A program made the position numbers and the translations under genes. Of a DNA stretch of 64,000 bases, positions 1 through 11,988 are shown piece by piece. How positions within the stretch are numbered: the stretch's first letter is position 1; each line of letters starts with the position of its first letter. The DNA lies in the NCBI GenBank assembly GCA_037176845.1, contig JAYKXP010000029.1, forward strand, positions 1 through 64,000, read 5' to 3'. The notes beneath the pieces were generated by a model. The model was not told where the DNA came from, searched no databases, and saw nothing but the letters and a program-made list of their open reading frames with translations. Source of the stretch: Paramarasmius palmivorus. Its lineage: Eukaryota > Basidiomycota > Agaricomycetes > Agaricales > Marasmiaceae.

Positions 1-3000
1 AAGCTCCGAATGCGTCCAGATCCAATGTGCCATTTCTGCCAATGTTGGGGAACTGACCACTTCAGCCAGTGCTAGCGCATTGACCAGTTGCATAGCTGTG
101 AGGCCACTATTGAAGCCCGGCACTTTCAGCTGATTCACAAACTCAATCGTTTCTGACCAGGAATGTCGCGATTTTTGAGAGCACGCGGCAATATTGTTGC
201 AATCAAACATATCTCCGAGAAACTCCTTCCATTTCTCGCATATTGTATTGGTCCAATAGGGCGTAAACTTGTCTCGAATGCGTTGTTCAAAGCTGCATTT
301 TGCGGGAATAGTTCTACCCCACGAGTTGAATGTTTTGAGTGTTGGCAGAAGCTTGAGCATGTTGGATGGCTGCCCATACACCCGACAGTTCGATAGACGA
401 AGAAAGCCCTGAGATTCTAGCGCCTCAGATAAACCTTCATGCTCAGGCGATATCTGAACATCTGGTCTGGACGATGCCAAGACCTGATTGTGTATCTGGG
501 CAGCTAAGAAATGGTTGATGCATTCGTTCAATGATGCCGACCAAAACGACCTACTACCCGCCTTCTGTTTAAGAAAGGCTAGGAACCGCGATGTTTTATA
601 ACCTTGACCCGTTCCATGCCAAGACAACAGGTTTGACAGTCCATATTTGGTAACTAATTTCTCCCTCGGCAAATGCTCATTCAATAACAAGCTTCCCTGG
701 TTCGTTTGGCGTATGGGATACGCATGATCTGGATCTCCTGAGGCAAGTATCCTCCCTGTGCGGATATCTAGCCCTTTGAGATAGCGATGTAGTTCTTCAT
801 GTATGGGGGGTGCTTGATTCATATCCCGCCATGTTTCCTGGAGGATGAGCGCCAATGCTCCGAAGGAAAGATGGCTTCGACCAATACATAATGCTTCGGG
901 AGTCAAACCTGCCAAAGCTGCTCCCTTTTGCATCTTAGCATTTGGTTTCTTCTGCTTGGGCTTGGGGTTAGACCTTTCTACTCCCTGATACTCGTCATCA
1001 GACATTCGTCTTCCAGCTATCAGCTCTGTAATTCCTTTATGTAATGCATAAGCCAAATCCCATGCAGCGTCCCGAGAAGCCTTCGGGACTTCCTGGAAGG
1101 CCCATAATCGAACGTGTGAGAGATGCAGTTCTGGATCATCCCGAATGTTTTTTGCAATCCTCTTTACTGACATCTTTGAGACACCGTCATTCCATAGCCC
1201 AGTTACGCCGCCTTGTAAGACGAAAGTCTCAATTCTGGCGGAGAAGAATATGGACTCATCATCCAACCCCTCGGCAAGTGCATGAAGGATTGCCCCTCGT
1301 ATCAAGCAGTCCTCAAAGATACTTGTATCGCTTTCCTGGCACTTTGTTTTCTTTCCAGGCTTTGTCGAACCTTTGGCACTGAACTTCCGGAAGTAAGGCA
1401 TTGCAAGGAACTCAATGAGCGCGTCTTCAAGGACCTGGTTTGCAGCATTGGTGAGAGCGTCATCTCCACCATCTATCCATTTCGCCTTGAGGGACAAAGG
1501 CTCCTCTGAAAAGTGAGAGTCCCGGCGCAACCCATATAGGTTAGATGGAATTGGACGGAGAATATTGGAGGCATCCGGAGCTTTACCTCCTTGACGCCTG
1601 CATTGTGATCGTAAAGCAGTGAGATCTTGCATGACAGCATCCACCAGTGGAAAAAATGCCGGGTAATGTTGCTTCAAGAATATTCGGTCCTTGACATAGG
1701 TCTGTGTTAGAATTTTAAGAAGCATTGGCATTCCAAACACAACGAAATCGAATAAGATGAGAAGAGAGCGGCATTCCTGGCGACGAACTGCAGCATCCCA
1801 TAGTTTAAGCGTATAGCTGGTGGACTGGCATCTGGAAAGGTCTGAGAGAGCATCCTGGAAGCGAAAAACCAGAGCACAAAGGCTGTCATTTTGATCGACT
1901 GGCTCCACGCTACTTGTTGGGACTCTGAGAGGTGATTTAATCAGCATGCTTGTCCAGGCAAACTGACGATCATTCATCGCAGTATAGCTAGTAATAAATG
2001 CTGTAAGATCGGAATATCCTCCAGAAATGGAGGATCGGTTGGATATGAACCGGTCCTGCAGCTTCTTGAATGTGTCAAGCTCTTTCGAAAGCTTTTCCGC
2101 ATCAAAAAGCTTATCCAAGCAGTGTCTGGAAAAGTTTTTGTACCGCTTTGAATCGCAGACTGTTAACGTATCATGAAGACTCCAGCAGCTCTTGTAAGCG
2201 CGCAATAGGTCTTGGGCGTTGCTAGATTGCATAGTATCAGTATATAGCCCTAAGTTCTCAGGAATGCCCAAATCTCACTTCAAATCTGTCTCTGGAATCC
2301 ACTCGTTGTGGTCTTCTGAATAATGCTTCCACTGAACCAAGTACTTGTACATTCCGCCATGAAATGCCTAAGGTTTGCCAGTCAGTGGACGTACGGAAAC
2401 CAAGAATGCAACTCACGTGTCCGATAATTGCTTCAATCTCGAACTCAGCATAGGTGCGGGTACCCTCTTCAAATTCCTAATGATAGAGGCTTGAATCCTT
2501 TGCTTCAGAATGTGCAAAACCTACTTACCTGCCCTACCATTCCGACTACTTCTGGTTTTTGGCGTAGCTTCTTCTTCGGCTGAATTTCCTTCCCTTCGGA
2601 GTTTCGCTTGCGTCGCTTTCCTGTTAAAGTACCCTCTGTCACTTGCACGGGCAATACATCTTCCGTATCAGACGTTACGTTTGTAGGCAGGATCTGCGTG
2701 CTGGGTAAATGCAAAACAACTTGACTTGTCTCCTGCCGATGAACGAGTACACCCTGTCGGTGATCCTTGGGCCTCTGTGCTTCAATACATTCCTTACTGG
2801 AGCGGCTTCTTGTTGCCTGTTTGGCCAAAAGATCCTGCTTCTTGAAGAACTCGTCGGCCATAATGCCTAGTGCATTACACTCTCGCAATGCCATCAGCCA
2901 TGCCAGCCATCCCCGACACATATGCACGTGCGCACTGTGTTCTGGATTTAGAACGTCAAACTCAGGAAGAATGAGAGCATGCTGTTGAGACGTCATTTGT

Positions 3001-4559
3001 TGAGATGTCGTTTCTAGATTTCCATTGGACCCTGACTCGGTGTATTGTATCTGTTGTAAAAGGCGCGTGGCATCGAAACCGACAAGAGTCAAGTTTGCTT
3101 GCGACAAACTGTTTAAAAAGCCCCATACCAGCTCTACTCCAATGGTCGAATAGAACTCCTGCAATGTACCCATCAAATGTTTGCCGCCAGAACTGAAGGT
3201 CTTGACTCGACCGACAGCAGGGCTATGAGTTCCATAGTTGCCAAACAAGGCGGGACCATGTAGAGCAATATTGGCCGTACGCTTTACAGCTTGGTCTGGA
3301 AAATATTGAACAAAAGCTAGGCGGTTGACTGCAGCAGCAGCATTCCACAATTCCTGGGCAGTGTTGGCAAGAGGATCTGTCTCCCATTCGTCGAGTCGAA
3401 CATTTACCACGAGGCTCTCCATATCCTCGGCCTCTTCAGTTTTAATAGAGATCTGACGACCGCCATGGATAGTTCTCCCATCAAACACTATGTTGATGAA
3501 CCATATGTCGGAAAAGGGTATGTGAATGCCGTAGCGAGCGAGTAGAAATGAGCCTCCCGCAGCCTTTTTATCTGTTATGCTGAGTCAAAACCATACAATT
3601 TGACAAGTATAAAGCATGTACATACGTTTCGGAAGGCGTATCATGATGGTCAGCAATGTTGGTGTTGTGAGACAATCTTGAGAATCTGGATGCAGAGACC
3701 CTTGCACTCGCCCAATCGACTCGCCCAAGTCAGCTCCGTCATACACATAGTATGATGCGGAAACATTCATTTGAACCGATACTCCTGCCGGTCCCCTACC
3801 CCCTAGTGTGAAGACGTTATTGTCTTGTAGTTGAAACTTCAACATCTCCCATTCGTACTTCGATATTGAAAGTGGAACCAGAATGCGGTAAAAGGCGGCC
3901 AGAATCTGGAAAACCTCGGCCAGCTGTTTTTCAAACTTGGGCGTAGACAGTTGCGATACAGGCTTGACTATTCCAATTCCGTGTCCTTTCTCTATCGTAG
4001 TGCCAAGACTGTACGAACCTTCGAACTGTACTCGAGTTTTGGCTGTACCCTTCTTAACTCCAGACCGCTTTGAACGATCATTTTCCTTCAGTTGCGCATA
4101 CGCAAAGAGTGGGAGAATGCTCTCCTCAGAAGGTGTTGTTGCTCTATGGCCAAAAGCCAGATCCTTCAATCGGCTCGCCAAAGGAGCAAGCTCCTTCCAC
4201 ACCTCAGGATAGTGGAGTTCTAGAGAGGACGGCGTATGATAGGCAGCAAATGTAACGGAGCCTTTAAGACCGACACCGTTATCTATATCGGTTCGTAATG
4301 GCCAGGATGCAGGAGGTGTTATGCAGCCCGGTACGATAGGATAAGAGTATTTCTCTTGCTCAACATCCCATATAGCATCTACCTCAGGCGGAACAGCAAG
4401 ATTGAGCTGATGTTCTCGTTCCTGCTGAATACTGGCTAGGTCTGCCGAGCGTGATGCTACGTAGCACCAATGGAGCGCATATGATTCGTCTCTAGTCTTT
4501 GTCCAGACAGGTGAGGAAGGATATGTATAACCTTGAGGGGGAGTGCGATTGGTTGACAT
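1..4559 (-). CDS. TET/JBP-like 2OG-Fe(II) dioxygenase with chromodomain (3' end beyond window)
   Basis: Five exons join without a frame break: 4559-3626, 3571-2529, 2476-2417, 2367-2279 and 2221-1, all with GT-AG introns of about 50 nt. Together they give 1,449 codons and no stop before the edge. Exon 1 ends near a GSLHPDSQD motif, which supplies the HxD iron ligands. Exon 2 opens with GSFLLARYGIHIP and then RTIHGG, which supplies the distal histidine; this spacing resembles the TET/JBP dioxygenases that oxidise 5-methylcytosine or thymine. Exons 3-4 encode EFEIEAIIGH, YLVQWKHY and NEWIPETDL, a recognisable chromodomain. The last 740 residues are helical, with a lysine-rich stretch, and I do not recognise them. 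The first in-frame ATG is at 4559; the frame is open a little further upstream, so an extra 5' exon is possible. TET/JBP genes are expanded in agaricomycetes and often lie with KDZ transposons. The dioxygenase call is likely and the chromodomain call stronger. Confidence 0.72.
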
Positions 4560-4959
4560 TGGAATTAGTTGATTGGGATAGTTATGGGGAATGACAAAGC
4601 CTTGAGGAAGTGTATACAAAAAATGTTCTAAGGGAGGGGGTTGCAGCGCTATACTGGCTAAATTGCCATGCCCATAGGGATTGACCTGCGTCTTCTCAAT
4701 TTCATCTGAATTTGAGTGAGTAATAGATTACTATCCGCATACTGGGCACTCACTAAGAATGGCCTCCTGATTTCCATGCCCCGTATTTGTGCCGAATGTG
4801 TTTGTGTCAGACAAAGAAACCTTAGATCCAATTTCAGCCAAAATGAGAAAATAAGACACAGGTTGATTGAACACATACACTGAGTAAGTCCATAACTGCT
4901 GAATAGTAGTAGTAGACAAGAGAGAAACAGCCGCAGTGAAGCAGCAGTGAAGCAGCAGT
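4560..4959. other. Upstream region of the TET/JBP-like gene
   Basis: Short overlapping frames occur on the minus strand (for example 4658-4996), but none has a recognisable domain. A 5' exon or leader of the dioxygenase gene could lie here. The stretch 4935-4958 contains a small run of GCAGTGAA-like direct repeats just before the inverted repeat. Confidence 0.4.
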
Positions 4960-5045
4960 TAGCGTGAGAAAATGAAGTGAAAAGTGCAACAACCACGCCC
5001 CGGCAGACCTGGTTGTTGCACTTTTCACTTCATTTTCTCACGCTA
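4960..5045. repeat. Perfect 36-bp inverted repeat (hairpin) with 14-nt spacer
   Basis: Bases 4960-4995 are exactly the reverse complement of 5010-5045, with spacer 4996-5009. The arm begins TAGCGTGAGAAAATGAAG. No mismatches were seen. It lies between the dioxygenase gene and the 160-bp tandem array. It could be a foldback element, a transposon end pair, or a structured transcript. Confidence 0.95.
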
Positions 5046-5079
5046 GTTGTTCTGCTCTAGTCACTTCATACACCAACAT

Positions 5080-6150
5080 AGTGAGTTCACATTTACCTCT
5101 TTTGTTATGGCGATGTTATCAATCAATTTAGCAACCTCAAATGCCCCTGCTTCCAACCCAAGTATGTCCCAGTTTGCTCAGGGTCAAATGCTGGAGATAG
5201 GTGGTAAATTTCGGAGATTTTTGGGGAAGATATCGACGTAGTGAGTTCGCGTTTGTCTCGTTCGTTCAGCTGATGTTACCAATCGATTCAGCGACCTCAA
5301 ATACCCCCGCCGCCAACACCAGTATGCCCCCGTTCGCTCAGGTTCAAATGCTGGAGATAGGTGGTAAATTTCGGAGATTTTTGGGGAAGATATCGACGTA
5401 GTGAGTTCGCGTTTGTCTCGTTCGTTCCGCCGATGTTACCAATCGATTCAGCGACCTCAAATACCCCTGCCGCCAACACCAGTATGCCCCCATTCGCTCA
5501 GGTTCAAATGCTGGACATAGGCGGTAAATTTCGGAGATTTTTGGGGAAGATATCGACGTAGTGAGTTCGCGTTTGTCTCGTTCGTTCCGCCAATGTTACC
5601 AATCGATTCCGCGACCTCAAATACCCCTGCCGCCAACACCAGTATGCCCCCGTTTGCTCAGGTTCAAATGCTGGACATAGGCGGTAAATTTCGGAGATTT
5701 TTGAGGAAGATATCAACGTAGTGAGTTCGCGTTTGTCTCGTCTGTTCCGCCAATGCTACCAATTGATTCAGCGACCTCGAATACCCCTGCCGCCAACACC
5801 AGTATGCCCCCATTCGCTCAGGTTCAAATGCTGGACATAGGCGGTAAATTTCGGAGATTTTTGAGGAAGATATCAATGTAGTGAGTTCGCGTTTGTCTCG
5901 TTCGTTCAGCTGATGTTACCAATCGATTCAGCGATCTCAAATACCCCCGCCGCCAACACCAGTATGCCCCTGTTCGCTCAGGTTCAAATGCTGGATATAG
6001 GCGGTCAAAAATCTTGGGGGAAGACGTTGAGGTAGTATGTTAGCTTTTACACCAATCATTTTATTGATGTTACCAGTCAATGTAATGACTTCAAATATTC
6101 TATTTTTCAACCTAAATACGTCTCTTGTTGTCTAAGTTCAAATGCTAGAG
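5080..6150. repeat. Tandem array, 160-bp period, about 6-7 units
   Basis: The landmark ATGCTGGA(G/C/T)ATAGG recurs at about 5188, 5348, 5508, 5668, 5828 and 5988, an exact 160-bp step. Central units differ by only a few bases. The first unit (about 5080-5190) and the last (about 6030-6150) are clearly more diverged, as expected if unequal exchange homogenises the centre. Because 160 is not a multiple of three, the open frames seen across it shift each unit and it is not a protein repeat. Confidence 0.93.
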
Positions 6151-6246
6151 ATACATAGCCATTACGTTTCGGATCAGGTTTCGGAGAGTATTAGATAGGC
6201 AAATGGTCTTGACAAGGAATTCAATAATAATAAACAATTAGCAAGT

Positions 6247-8116
6247 CTAGTCCATTTCTTCGTCGTCATCATCTGAAAAGCGATCAACGTAGGTATCTAT
6301 TAAGTCCTCCTCCCACTCGGGTAGGCCGACTGCAGGACCAAGCCCGCCGTTCACACCTCCAAGATAACATTCGCCTTCGTCATCAGCCAAACCCTGATAC
6401 ACTGCAATCTCCTTCTGTAGTTGCTCAGCTGAGTAGTCCTCTTCATCTTCTTCATAGGGTAGCAGAGTCATCTGACCCACTGTAGGTTGCTGCTCCAGAC
6501 GCAGAAGTAGATCCATGTAGATCTTCCATACGTTATCCCGAGAAACCTCTGGTTTACCGAGAGAGGTATATATGGCTTCAATTTCTACCTCGAACTCTTT
6601 AGGAACCAGCTCGAATACTTGGTGCTGTGGGGGCGCATAAATGGCTTCCGCATCTTGTAGAATAGTATTTGTTGGATCAATTCTGAGCTGGAAGAGATAG
6701 TAGGCATTGGTCAGATTTGTTTTGTCGGTAAAATGATTGACGTGCCTTGAAATTAATGAACCCATATTCTTCGGGATACTCATCCATATCAGCTGGTGAG
6801 CCCCCCTGTGGCGTTATCTTATGTTTCTGATGGCGCTTTCGAGTATTGTTGATACGGTCGGCGTAGGCGTCTAATTCTGCTTGTAGCCAAGGTATGAAAA
6901 GCCATTTGAAAACATTACTAGTAATTCATTGTTGCTGAACGTTTCATCTAAGAAAAATAAACAATACAACGCTTACTATTGCAAGGGATCGCTCCTGTCA
7001 TATCTAATCCCCAGTTGAGGATAGCGTTCGGGTGCCTCCAAGATGTCTTCAAAACCGGGGGTCCAACGTGTACGAAGGTTGGACCAGACAATCTCTGGGG
7101 GTATGTTCTTCTTGTCTCTTTTCCATCGATGCTGGAGCGTACCGACTAAGCCCGGGTCCAGAGATTGTCGGATATAGGAGTGCGCTTTCGCTAAGGAGAA
7201 ATTCTCCGTCCCAGGATCACCCTGCGTAACTAGGCAGGTATCTGAGTATAGTAACTACATTAGACCAATTGGAATATATGATATTAGGGAGTACTTACAT
7301 CCAAGACGCCTAACAGTTTCCAGATAATATCGAACGATAAGTCTTGGGTTTCGATTGGAATGCCATACTTTGAGCCATTTGATATTGCCCAGAAAAGGAT
7401 CCACGGCAGTATGAAGCCCCAAACCATACCGTTTCCACTTGTCATGCTGATCAACACACCACAAATCATTGCCACCTGCTGCCCAGAAGCGCTTTCTCCG
7501 CAGTCGTCTATGCCGCCTTTGTCGAACTAAATCCTTCTCGTAACGATGAAAATAGTCCTCAACAGTTCGTCTGAAAAGGCTTTTTAATTGAGGAGCTCTT
7601 CCCAAGGCGCTTGAAACGTACCGGGAAACCCGTTTTTGCCGCTCTGTCCACAACAGATTAATGATGTCTTGTCGTCCAGCCTTAGGATACTGTTGCCGGA
7701 GGACGACCATATCCTCTGTAATTGATTCCAAGGTGTGGCCTATTGAATGCTGTTCGTCAATATATGAAATGGACAAGGTAGGAAAATAATACCCTGTTGA
7801 CGCGTTCCAAGCAGCCCGAGTTCTTTGCGTATTTGGCGAAATTTGGTCAATCTAGGGGAGGAACAGTTATCGCATGGTCCTGCCAGAACAAGTGGGATCT
7901 CCAATGCGCCTTACCCTAAGCCATATTGCTGAGTATCGATGTGCCTAGCTAGAAGACGATCAAGGATTTGTCGTTCAGTGAGATGTTTGCGTTTCCAAAG
8001 GGATTTGAGAGGCGCTTGGAAAGATTCAAGAGGCGCTACAAAATGTTTGAGTAAGTCTTGGCTTTAAAGGGTTGGAACAAGTGAGGCTCACGATTGGGCT
8101 TATGTTGGTTGGGCAT
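6247..8116 (-). CDS. Integrase core (DDE) domain protein, basidiomycete type
   Basis: The start at 8116 gives MPNQHKPN, followed by a short intron and a region ending GLLGTRQQ that probably binds DNA. The large exon (about 7776-7293) carries RRKRFWAAGGNDLW, VDQHDKW (first catalytic Asp), LHTAVDPF and WHSNRNPRLIVRYYL. The next exon has GDPGTENF (second Asp region), LQHRWKRDKKN and TPGFEDIL. The C-terminus is acidic, ending SDDDDEEMD. The layout matches the integrase-core proteins abundant in agaricomycete genomes, which I take to be domesticated or decayed transposases related to retroviral integrases. All exon joins keep frame if the intron at 6688-6745 is a GC-AG intron. The gene is divergent from the alpha-kinase, with 185 bp between starts. 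No terminal repeats were found, so autonomous mobility is not shown. Confidence 0.8.
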
Positions 8117-8301
8117 CTAAAAAGAAAACATAAATCTGCGATGAGCGGGAAGAAGAAAGAAAAGAAAATGATTCGATATGGAGTCCTGACTCAGCAACTT
8201 CAGAGGATGGGCTGTCGGATAAAAAAACAGGCAAAGACCGGATATATTTTCTCTGTCTCTTCCATCTTCTCAATCTCCTGCTGTGAACACGGCGATATAA
8301 T

Positions 8302-11209
8302 ATGGACCCTGTTCAATTCACCAGTGACCAACGAGCAGAGAAGGCATTTCCATGCCAATCTAGCAGCTGCAGAGAGATGATACAGGCAGACGAAAAATAT
8401 TTCTTCGTCGGAAATGGGACCAAAATCAAGATGGTCTGCACCAAGTGCAATGATCGTTATAAACGTCAAGCCACAGTAGCAAGAGAAACCTATCAAAGTA
8501 AGTATTACAACCTATTCCAAAGGCAAGATTGGCTTCTGACTTTGACGTCGTATAGGAGCAATTCCAGCATTGCAACCAACAGCTAACAAAAACACCGACG
8601 GTGAGTTCAGACTCAAAAAATGAGAGGAGTAATTAAGCTTACAAGAATGTAAATGTTCTCAAAGCAAACGTGCAATTGGGAAGATCGTTGTTCACCCCAG
8701 CTGCTCCTGCTTTATCCTCTGGATCATCGTTGGGTCGGACATCACAGGAAGCTCCACCTGCTTTAATGTTACCTCCACCAGTGCCTAAAGTTTCTCGCTA
8801 CCCAACCGCTGCAAGTAATCACTCCGGCATGCGTCCCAATCCAAAGGTTATATCAGAGATGGTGATAGCGTCCCACAAGAAAGGTGCGTGGGTATTTTTT
8901 GGATGCACGCAGATGAATGATGCGGTTTACGTGTAGACACCCACAAATTCTACCAGAACAAGGTTGTTCCCATCAGCTCGACTGCTCATCATGGCCCAGC
9001 AATCAATTTATACGCTTCGTCATCATCTGGAGTACACCCTCTCGCTCGCCTTCCTGCTACCGGCTATAGTAGAGATCATAAATTCTATGAGGAGCAGAAG
9101 AGTGTTTATCAGAGAGCAGCCTATGCAAAAGGGGGCGATGTATTGCCAGTCAGGCTGACTTTGGGTCATGGAGTCTTAGGAAAACCTGGAGTCTTTATCG
9201 AGCTATCGGTACGTTTGATATTTCTTTCTCCTGGTGCGCTATTTTAATTCAGGTGTGTTGGTAGGAACTCTCCGACTTAAAGCCCCAGTTTGATGCTCAT
9301 GCGACTATTCCTGAAATCCGGAGGGAGGCTATGAAATACGCTATCACCCGACTACAGGCTCATGGGGTGCAAATCTCAGAATACCAAGATTTCGTTTACG
9401 AGTGGAATACCGATAACTTCAGCCTTCGCGACATCACTATAAACGGCACAAAACAGTATGGTTCAGGGGTTGACCTTGATACGGAGGAAGTTGCAAAGCA
9501 GTATGGGTTAAGCAGGCCTTATCTCTTGAACGTCCACGGAAAGATAGTCACAAAGGGAAAGAATGGGGACACGAAGTGGGAGCCAAACAAGAAGACTGGA
9601 TGCGTGCTTCGAGTCTCAATCCGCGGCGCTGATTGGGAGCAGTTTGTTGATGCTGTGGAGCAGTATCGGGTATGCATCTTGCTAGCCTCTCATACCAACT
9701 CTGTACTCAAGTTTATTGTAGGAGGAGCAAGAACAGAGTTCCACCGCTATGGCCCGTACGATGTCAAAGCAACTTTCCAACAATTTTGTCTCAAGTTCTG
9801 CCCAAGAGGTGTCTATTTTGACGTCAGGAAAGAGAGCAAGAAGCGTGCGTTGCCTTACTCACCTTACAGTTCCTAGATATTGACTTCTCACTCAACAGGA
9901 TTCATTAGCTAAGACTCCACCTCGCAACGCAATCCGTTTGCCACCCATGTGGAAGTCACCGCAACAGCACGTTGTAGAAGAAGGACTGGCACAGGGAGGA
10001 CGCATGGAAAATAAGCCAGTAGTACCTAACGGTGTGTTATCTATTAGTGTTGCAATTGTAGCAACGTGAGTCTAACGTAAAACCAGATGTTCCATTTGCG
10101 ATTCAGGGACTTTTTGCGATTATTCCTCAACTCGATATTCAAGTCATACTCAGCAACAAAAGCCTGCAGCGGCTAGATCTCTCTAATCACATAGTGGGGC
10201 CAGCGATGCTGATGGTGAACTTTGGTTCTGGTGAATCAGAACTGGGCATAGGTGCATTCAAGACGGCGCACAAAGGTCGACTGTCTTTGCTTGGCGAGTT
10301 CGACAAGGAGAGGTTTCCTGGAATCGACTATTTGCTCGATAGAAAAGGCGAAGTATGTGTGAAGCAGTTTTACACTCATAAACAGAAGTACGTGTGTGGT
10401 AGCTTTATCTTCAGGCTGGCTACTGATTTATAGTTGTAGCGGTCAAGGACATCAGGTAAAAGTGAGGCTCGAAAAGGATTTGGAGTACAACAAGATTCAG
10501 ATGGAGGCCAACGTTCATTACTGGAGTGCAAGTCTCATAAACATGGGGTACTCTTATGCTGCAGCATGTCAAGCGGACGCCAGTACGTATATTAATATAA
10601 TCTTGATTGAGCGAAAGCTGACGGATAAATAGCTTGGCCTGTACCCTTCAGCGACATCCCTCAACTACGATACGTCGCTGCAGGAGTGTTTTTGGTATTG
10701 AAAGAGGGTTCAAACGAGCTCAAGCGCCTGAATGGTGCTCAAGTTTCTCGCTCCTTTCTGATTGAGGAAGTAATTCCTGGTGACGACTTTGTCAAGTATG
10801 TTCACAACTCTTGTGCAACTCCGGAGATAGGACCAGAAGACTCCGACTTTCCAAAAGCTGAATTCCTGTTGGCAATGCAGCATGTGCAATACGAAAAGCT
10901 GTACCGTACAGTCTACGTGTCGGACTTTCAGGGGAGCGGAAATCTTCTGACAGACGCTCAAGTGATGACATCGCCGTACGTGTACTCCATGACATCATCT
11001 GCGCCAATCTCATCCGCAAACACAGTGCCCTCGTCGAAGAGAATACTTCTATGTTTGGTGATGGAAATGTGGATGTGGCTTTCAAAAACTTTCCAAGACA
11101 GCACGTTTGCAACCCCTGGTGTCGTTGGTTTGGGTTTAATGACTTTGTCTTTGATGACTTGTATTCTGAGACGCCTCGGGACTCATGCTTTAGAAAACCC
11201 AAGGTCTAA
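8302..11209 (+). CDS. Alpha-kinase (MHCK/EF2K-type) with N-terminal Cys-rich motif
   Basis: A multi-exon gene starting with MDPVQFTSDQ at 8302. The N-terminus has CQSSSC and, about 30 residues later, CTKCNDRYKR, which looks zinc-binding. A low-complexity Pro/Ser region and a middle domain (KFYEEQKSVYQRAAYA onward) follow. The catalytic domain starts near 10090 and shows GIGAFKTAHKG (glycine-rich loop), VCVKQFY (ATP-binding Lys), LLTDAQV (typical LTDPQ-like motif), FGDGNVDVAF and HVCNPWCRWFG (zinc-coordinating His/Cys of alpha-kinases). Joining at the intron beginning about 10980 restores TSPALVEENTSMFGDGN, so the domain appears complete. The stop is TAA at 11207-11209. Alpha-kinases are serine/threonine kinases and are expanded in mushrooms; the substrate is unknown. 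The family call is firm, but some middle exon borders are approximate. Confidence 0.87.
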
Positions 11210-11418
11210 CGTGTAGCAAGTTTAACTATATTGTAACCTCCCATCCAAATGCTACTAATATTGATTTTATAACATTGAAATGACACTCTTGAACTTGAAT
11301 CAGCAAATTATTTGTGGGCAAGCACATATTCAACAAGTCTTGGGCCGAGCGGCACAGGATGGGGAAAATAATATTGTTATTTCTCGACTGAATTTGTTTT
11401 ATCTGAGTCTCTGGGGTC

Positions 11419-11894
11419 CTAGCCCAATTTGATCCCATCATCTGAGCATGACAGTCCGGCCTTCCATAAAATAGGGGTAGTCGATGCCGAGGCCATCTCT
11501 TGCGAAGATTCCTGCTCGTAGAAGAAAAGATCATGGTGAGCAGCAACAATATCATCAACATCTTCATCCATATCATCGTCGTTCTCGTCCCCGGCTTCAA
11601 CTTTCTCCGCTGACCCCTTTTTCACAAAGTCAACAGATACAGATGGAAGCTTACTGTTGATGTGGGCCAACACGTCGCCCTCGCGTCCAGTGAGTGCAGG
11701 GCGCAAGATTGAGCGAAAAGCTTTCCCGGCGTTGAGGTAAGGAAGCTTCTTGACGACGGCAGCCACTTCCTCGAGCTCGGTGAGCTGTAAGACATCCAAA
11801 ATTAATCTTTGAGACAGGGGATGTAAGAAGCAGGACGTACCAAGAAGTCATCGACAGAGATAGTAGAAGTAGCAGAGATCATAGTAGATTGCAT
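11419..11894 (-). pseudogene. KEN-box family copy A, 3'-truncated
   Basis: Exon 1 starts with MQSTMISATST at 11894. After a roughly 56-nt intron, exon 2 begins LTELEEVAAVVKKLPYLN, as in the intact copies at 30.5 and 62.0 kb. Homology runs through the acidic DMDEDVDDIVAAHHDLF stretch to ASTTPI near 11466, then stops. Unrelated sequence follows and supplies a stop at 11419. The two WIGNSTVSP repeats, the KEN box and the C-terminus are lost. The promoter is preserved, so a truncated product is possible. Confidence 0.8.
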
Positions 11895-11980
11895 TTGAGT
11901 ATAGTTCACGTCTGGCGAGCAGAGATGATGGGGGTTCACAAAAAAGATTGCGAATAGGGTCTAAAATGGAGAGGCGAGGA

Positions 11981-11988
11981 TTTTATAG
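11981..11988 (-). promoter_or_regulatory. TATA box of family copy A
   Basis: TATAAAAT on the minus strand, about 90 bp upstream of the ATG. The same box sits at the same distance in copies B, D and E, within a conserved block that also has GATGCGTGGGAGTTT just upstream. Confidence 0.7.

Noticed and set aside
1044..1509. Plus-strand ORFs opposite the TET/JBP last exon
   Set aside because: Shadows of the long minus-strand reading frame, which is open for 2.2 kb.
5201..5876. ORFs of 60-70 codons on both strands in the 160-bp array
   Set aside because: They are repeats of the same DNA in shifting frames (160 is not divisible by three) and have no domain.
4920..6150. CRISPR-like array from hairpin plus tandem units
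   Set aside because: Units are contiguous without unique spacers and the genome is eukaryotic; it is a tandem satellite.
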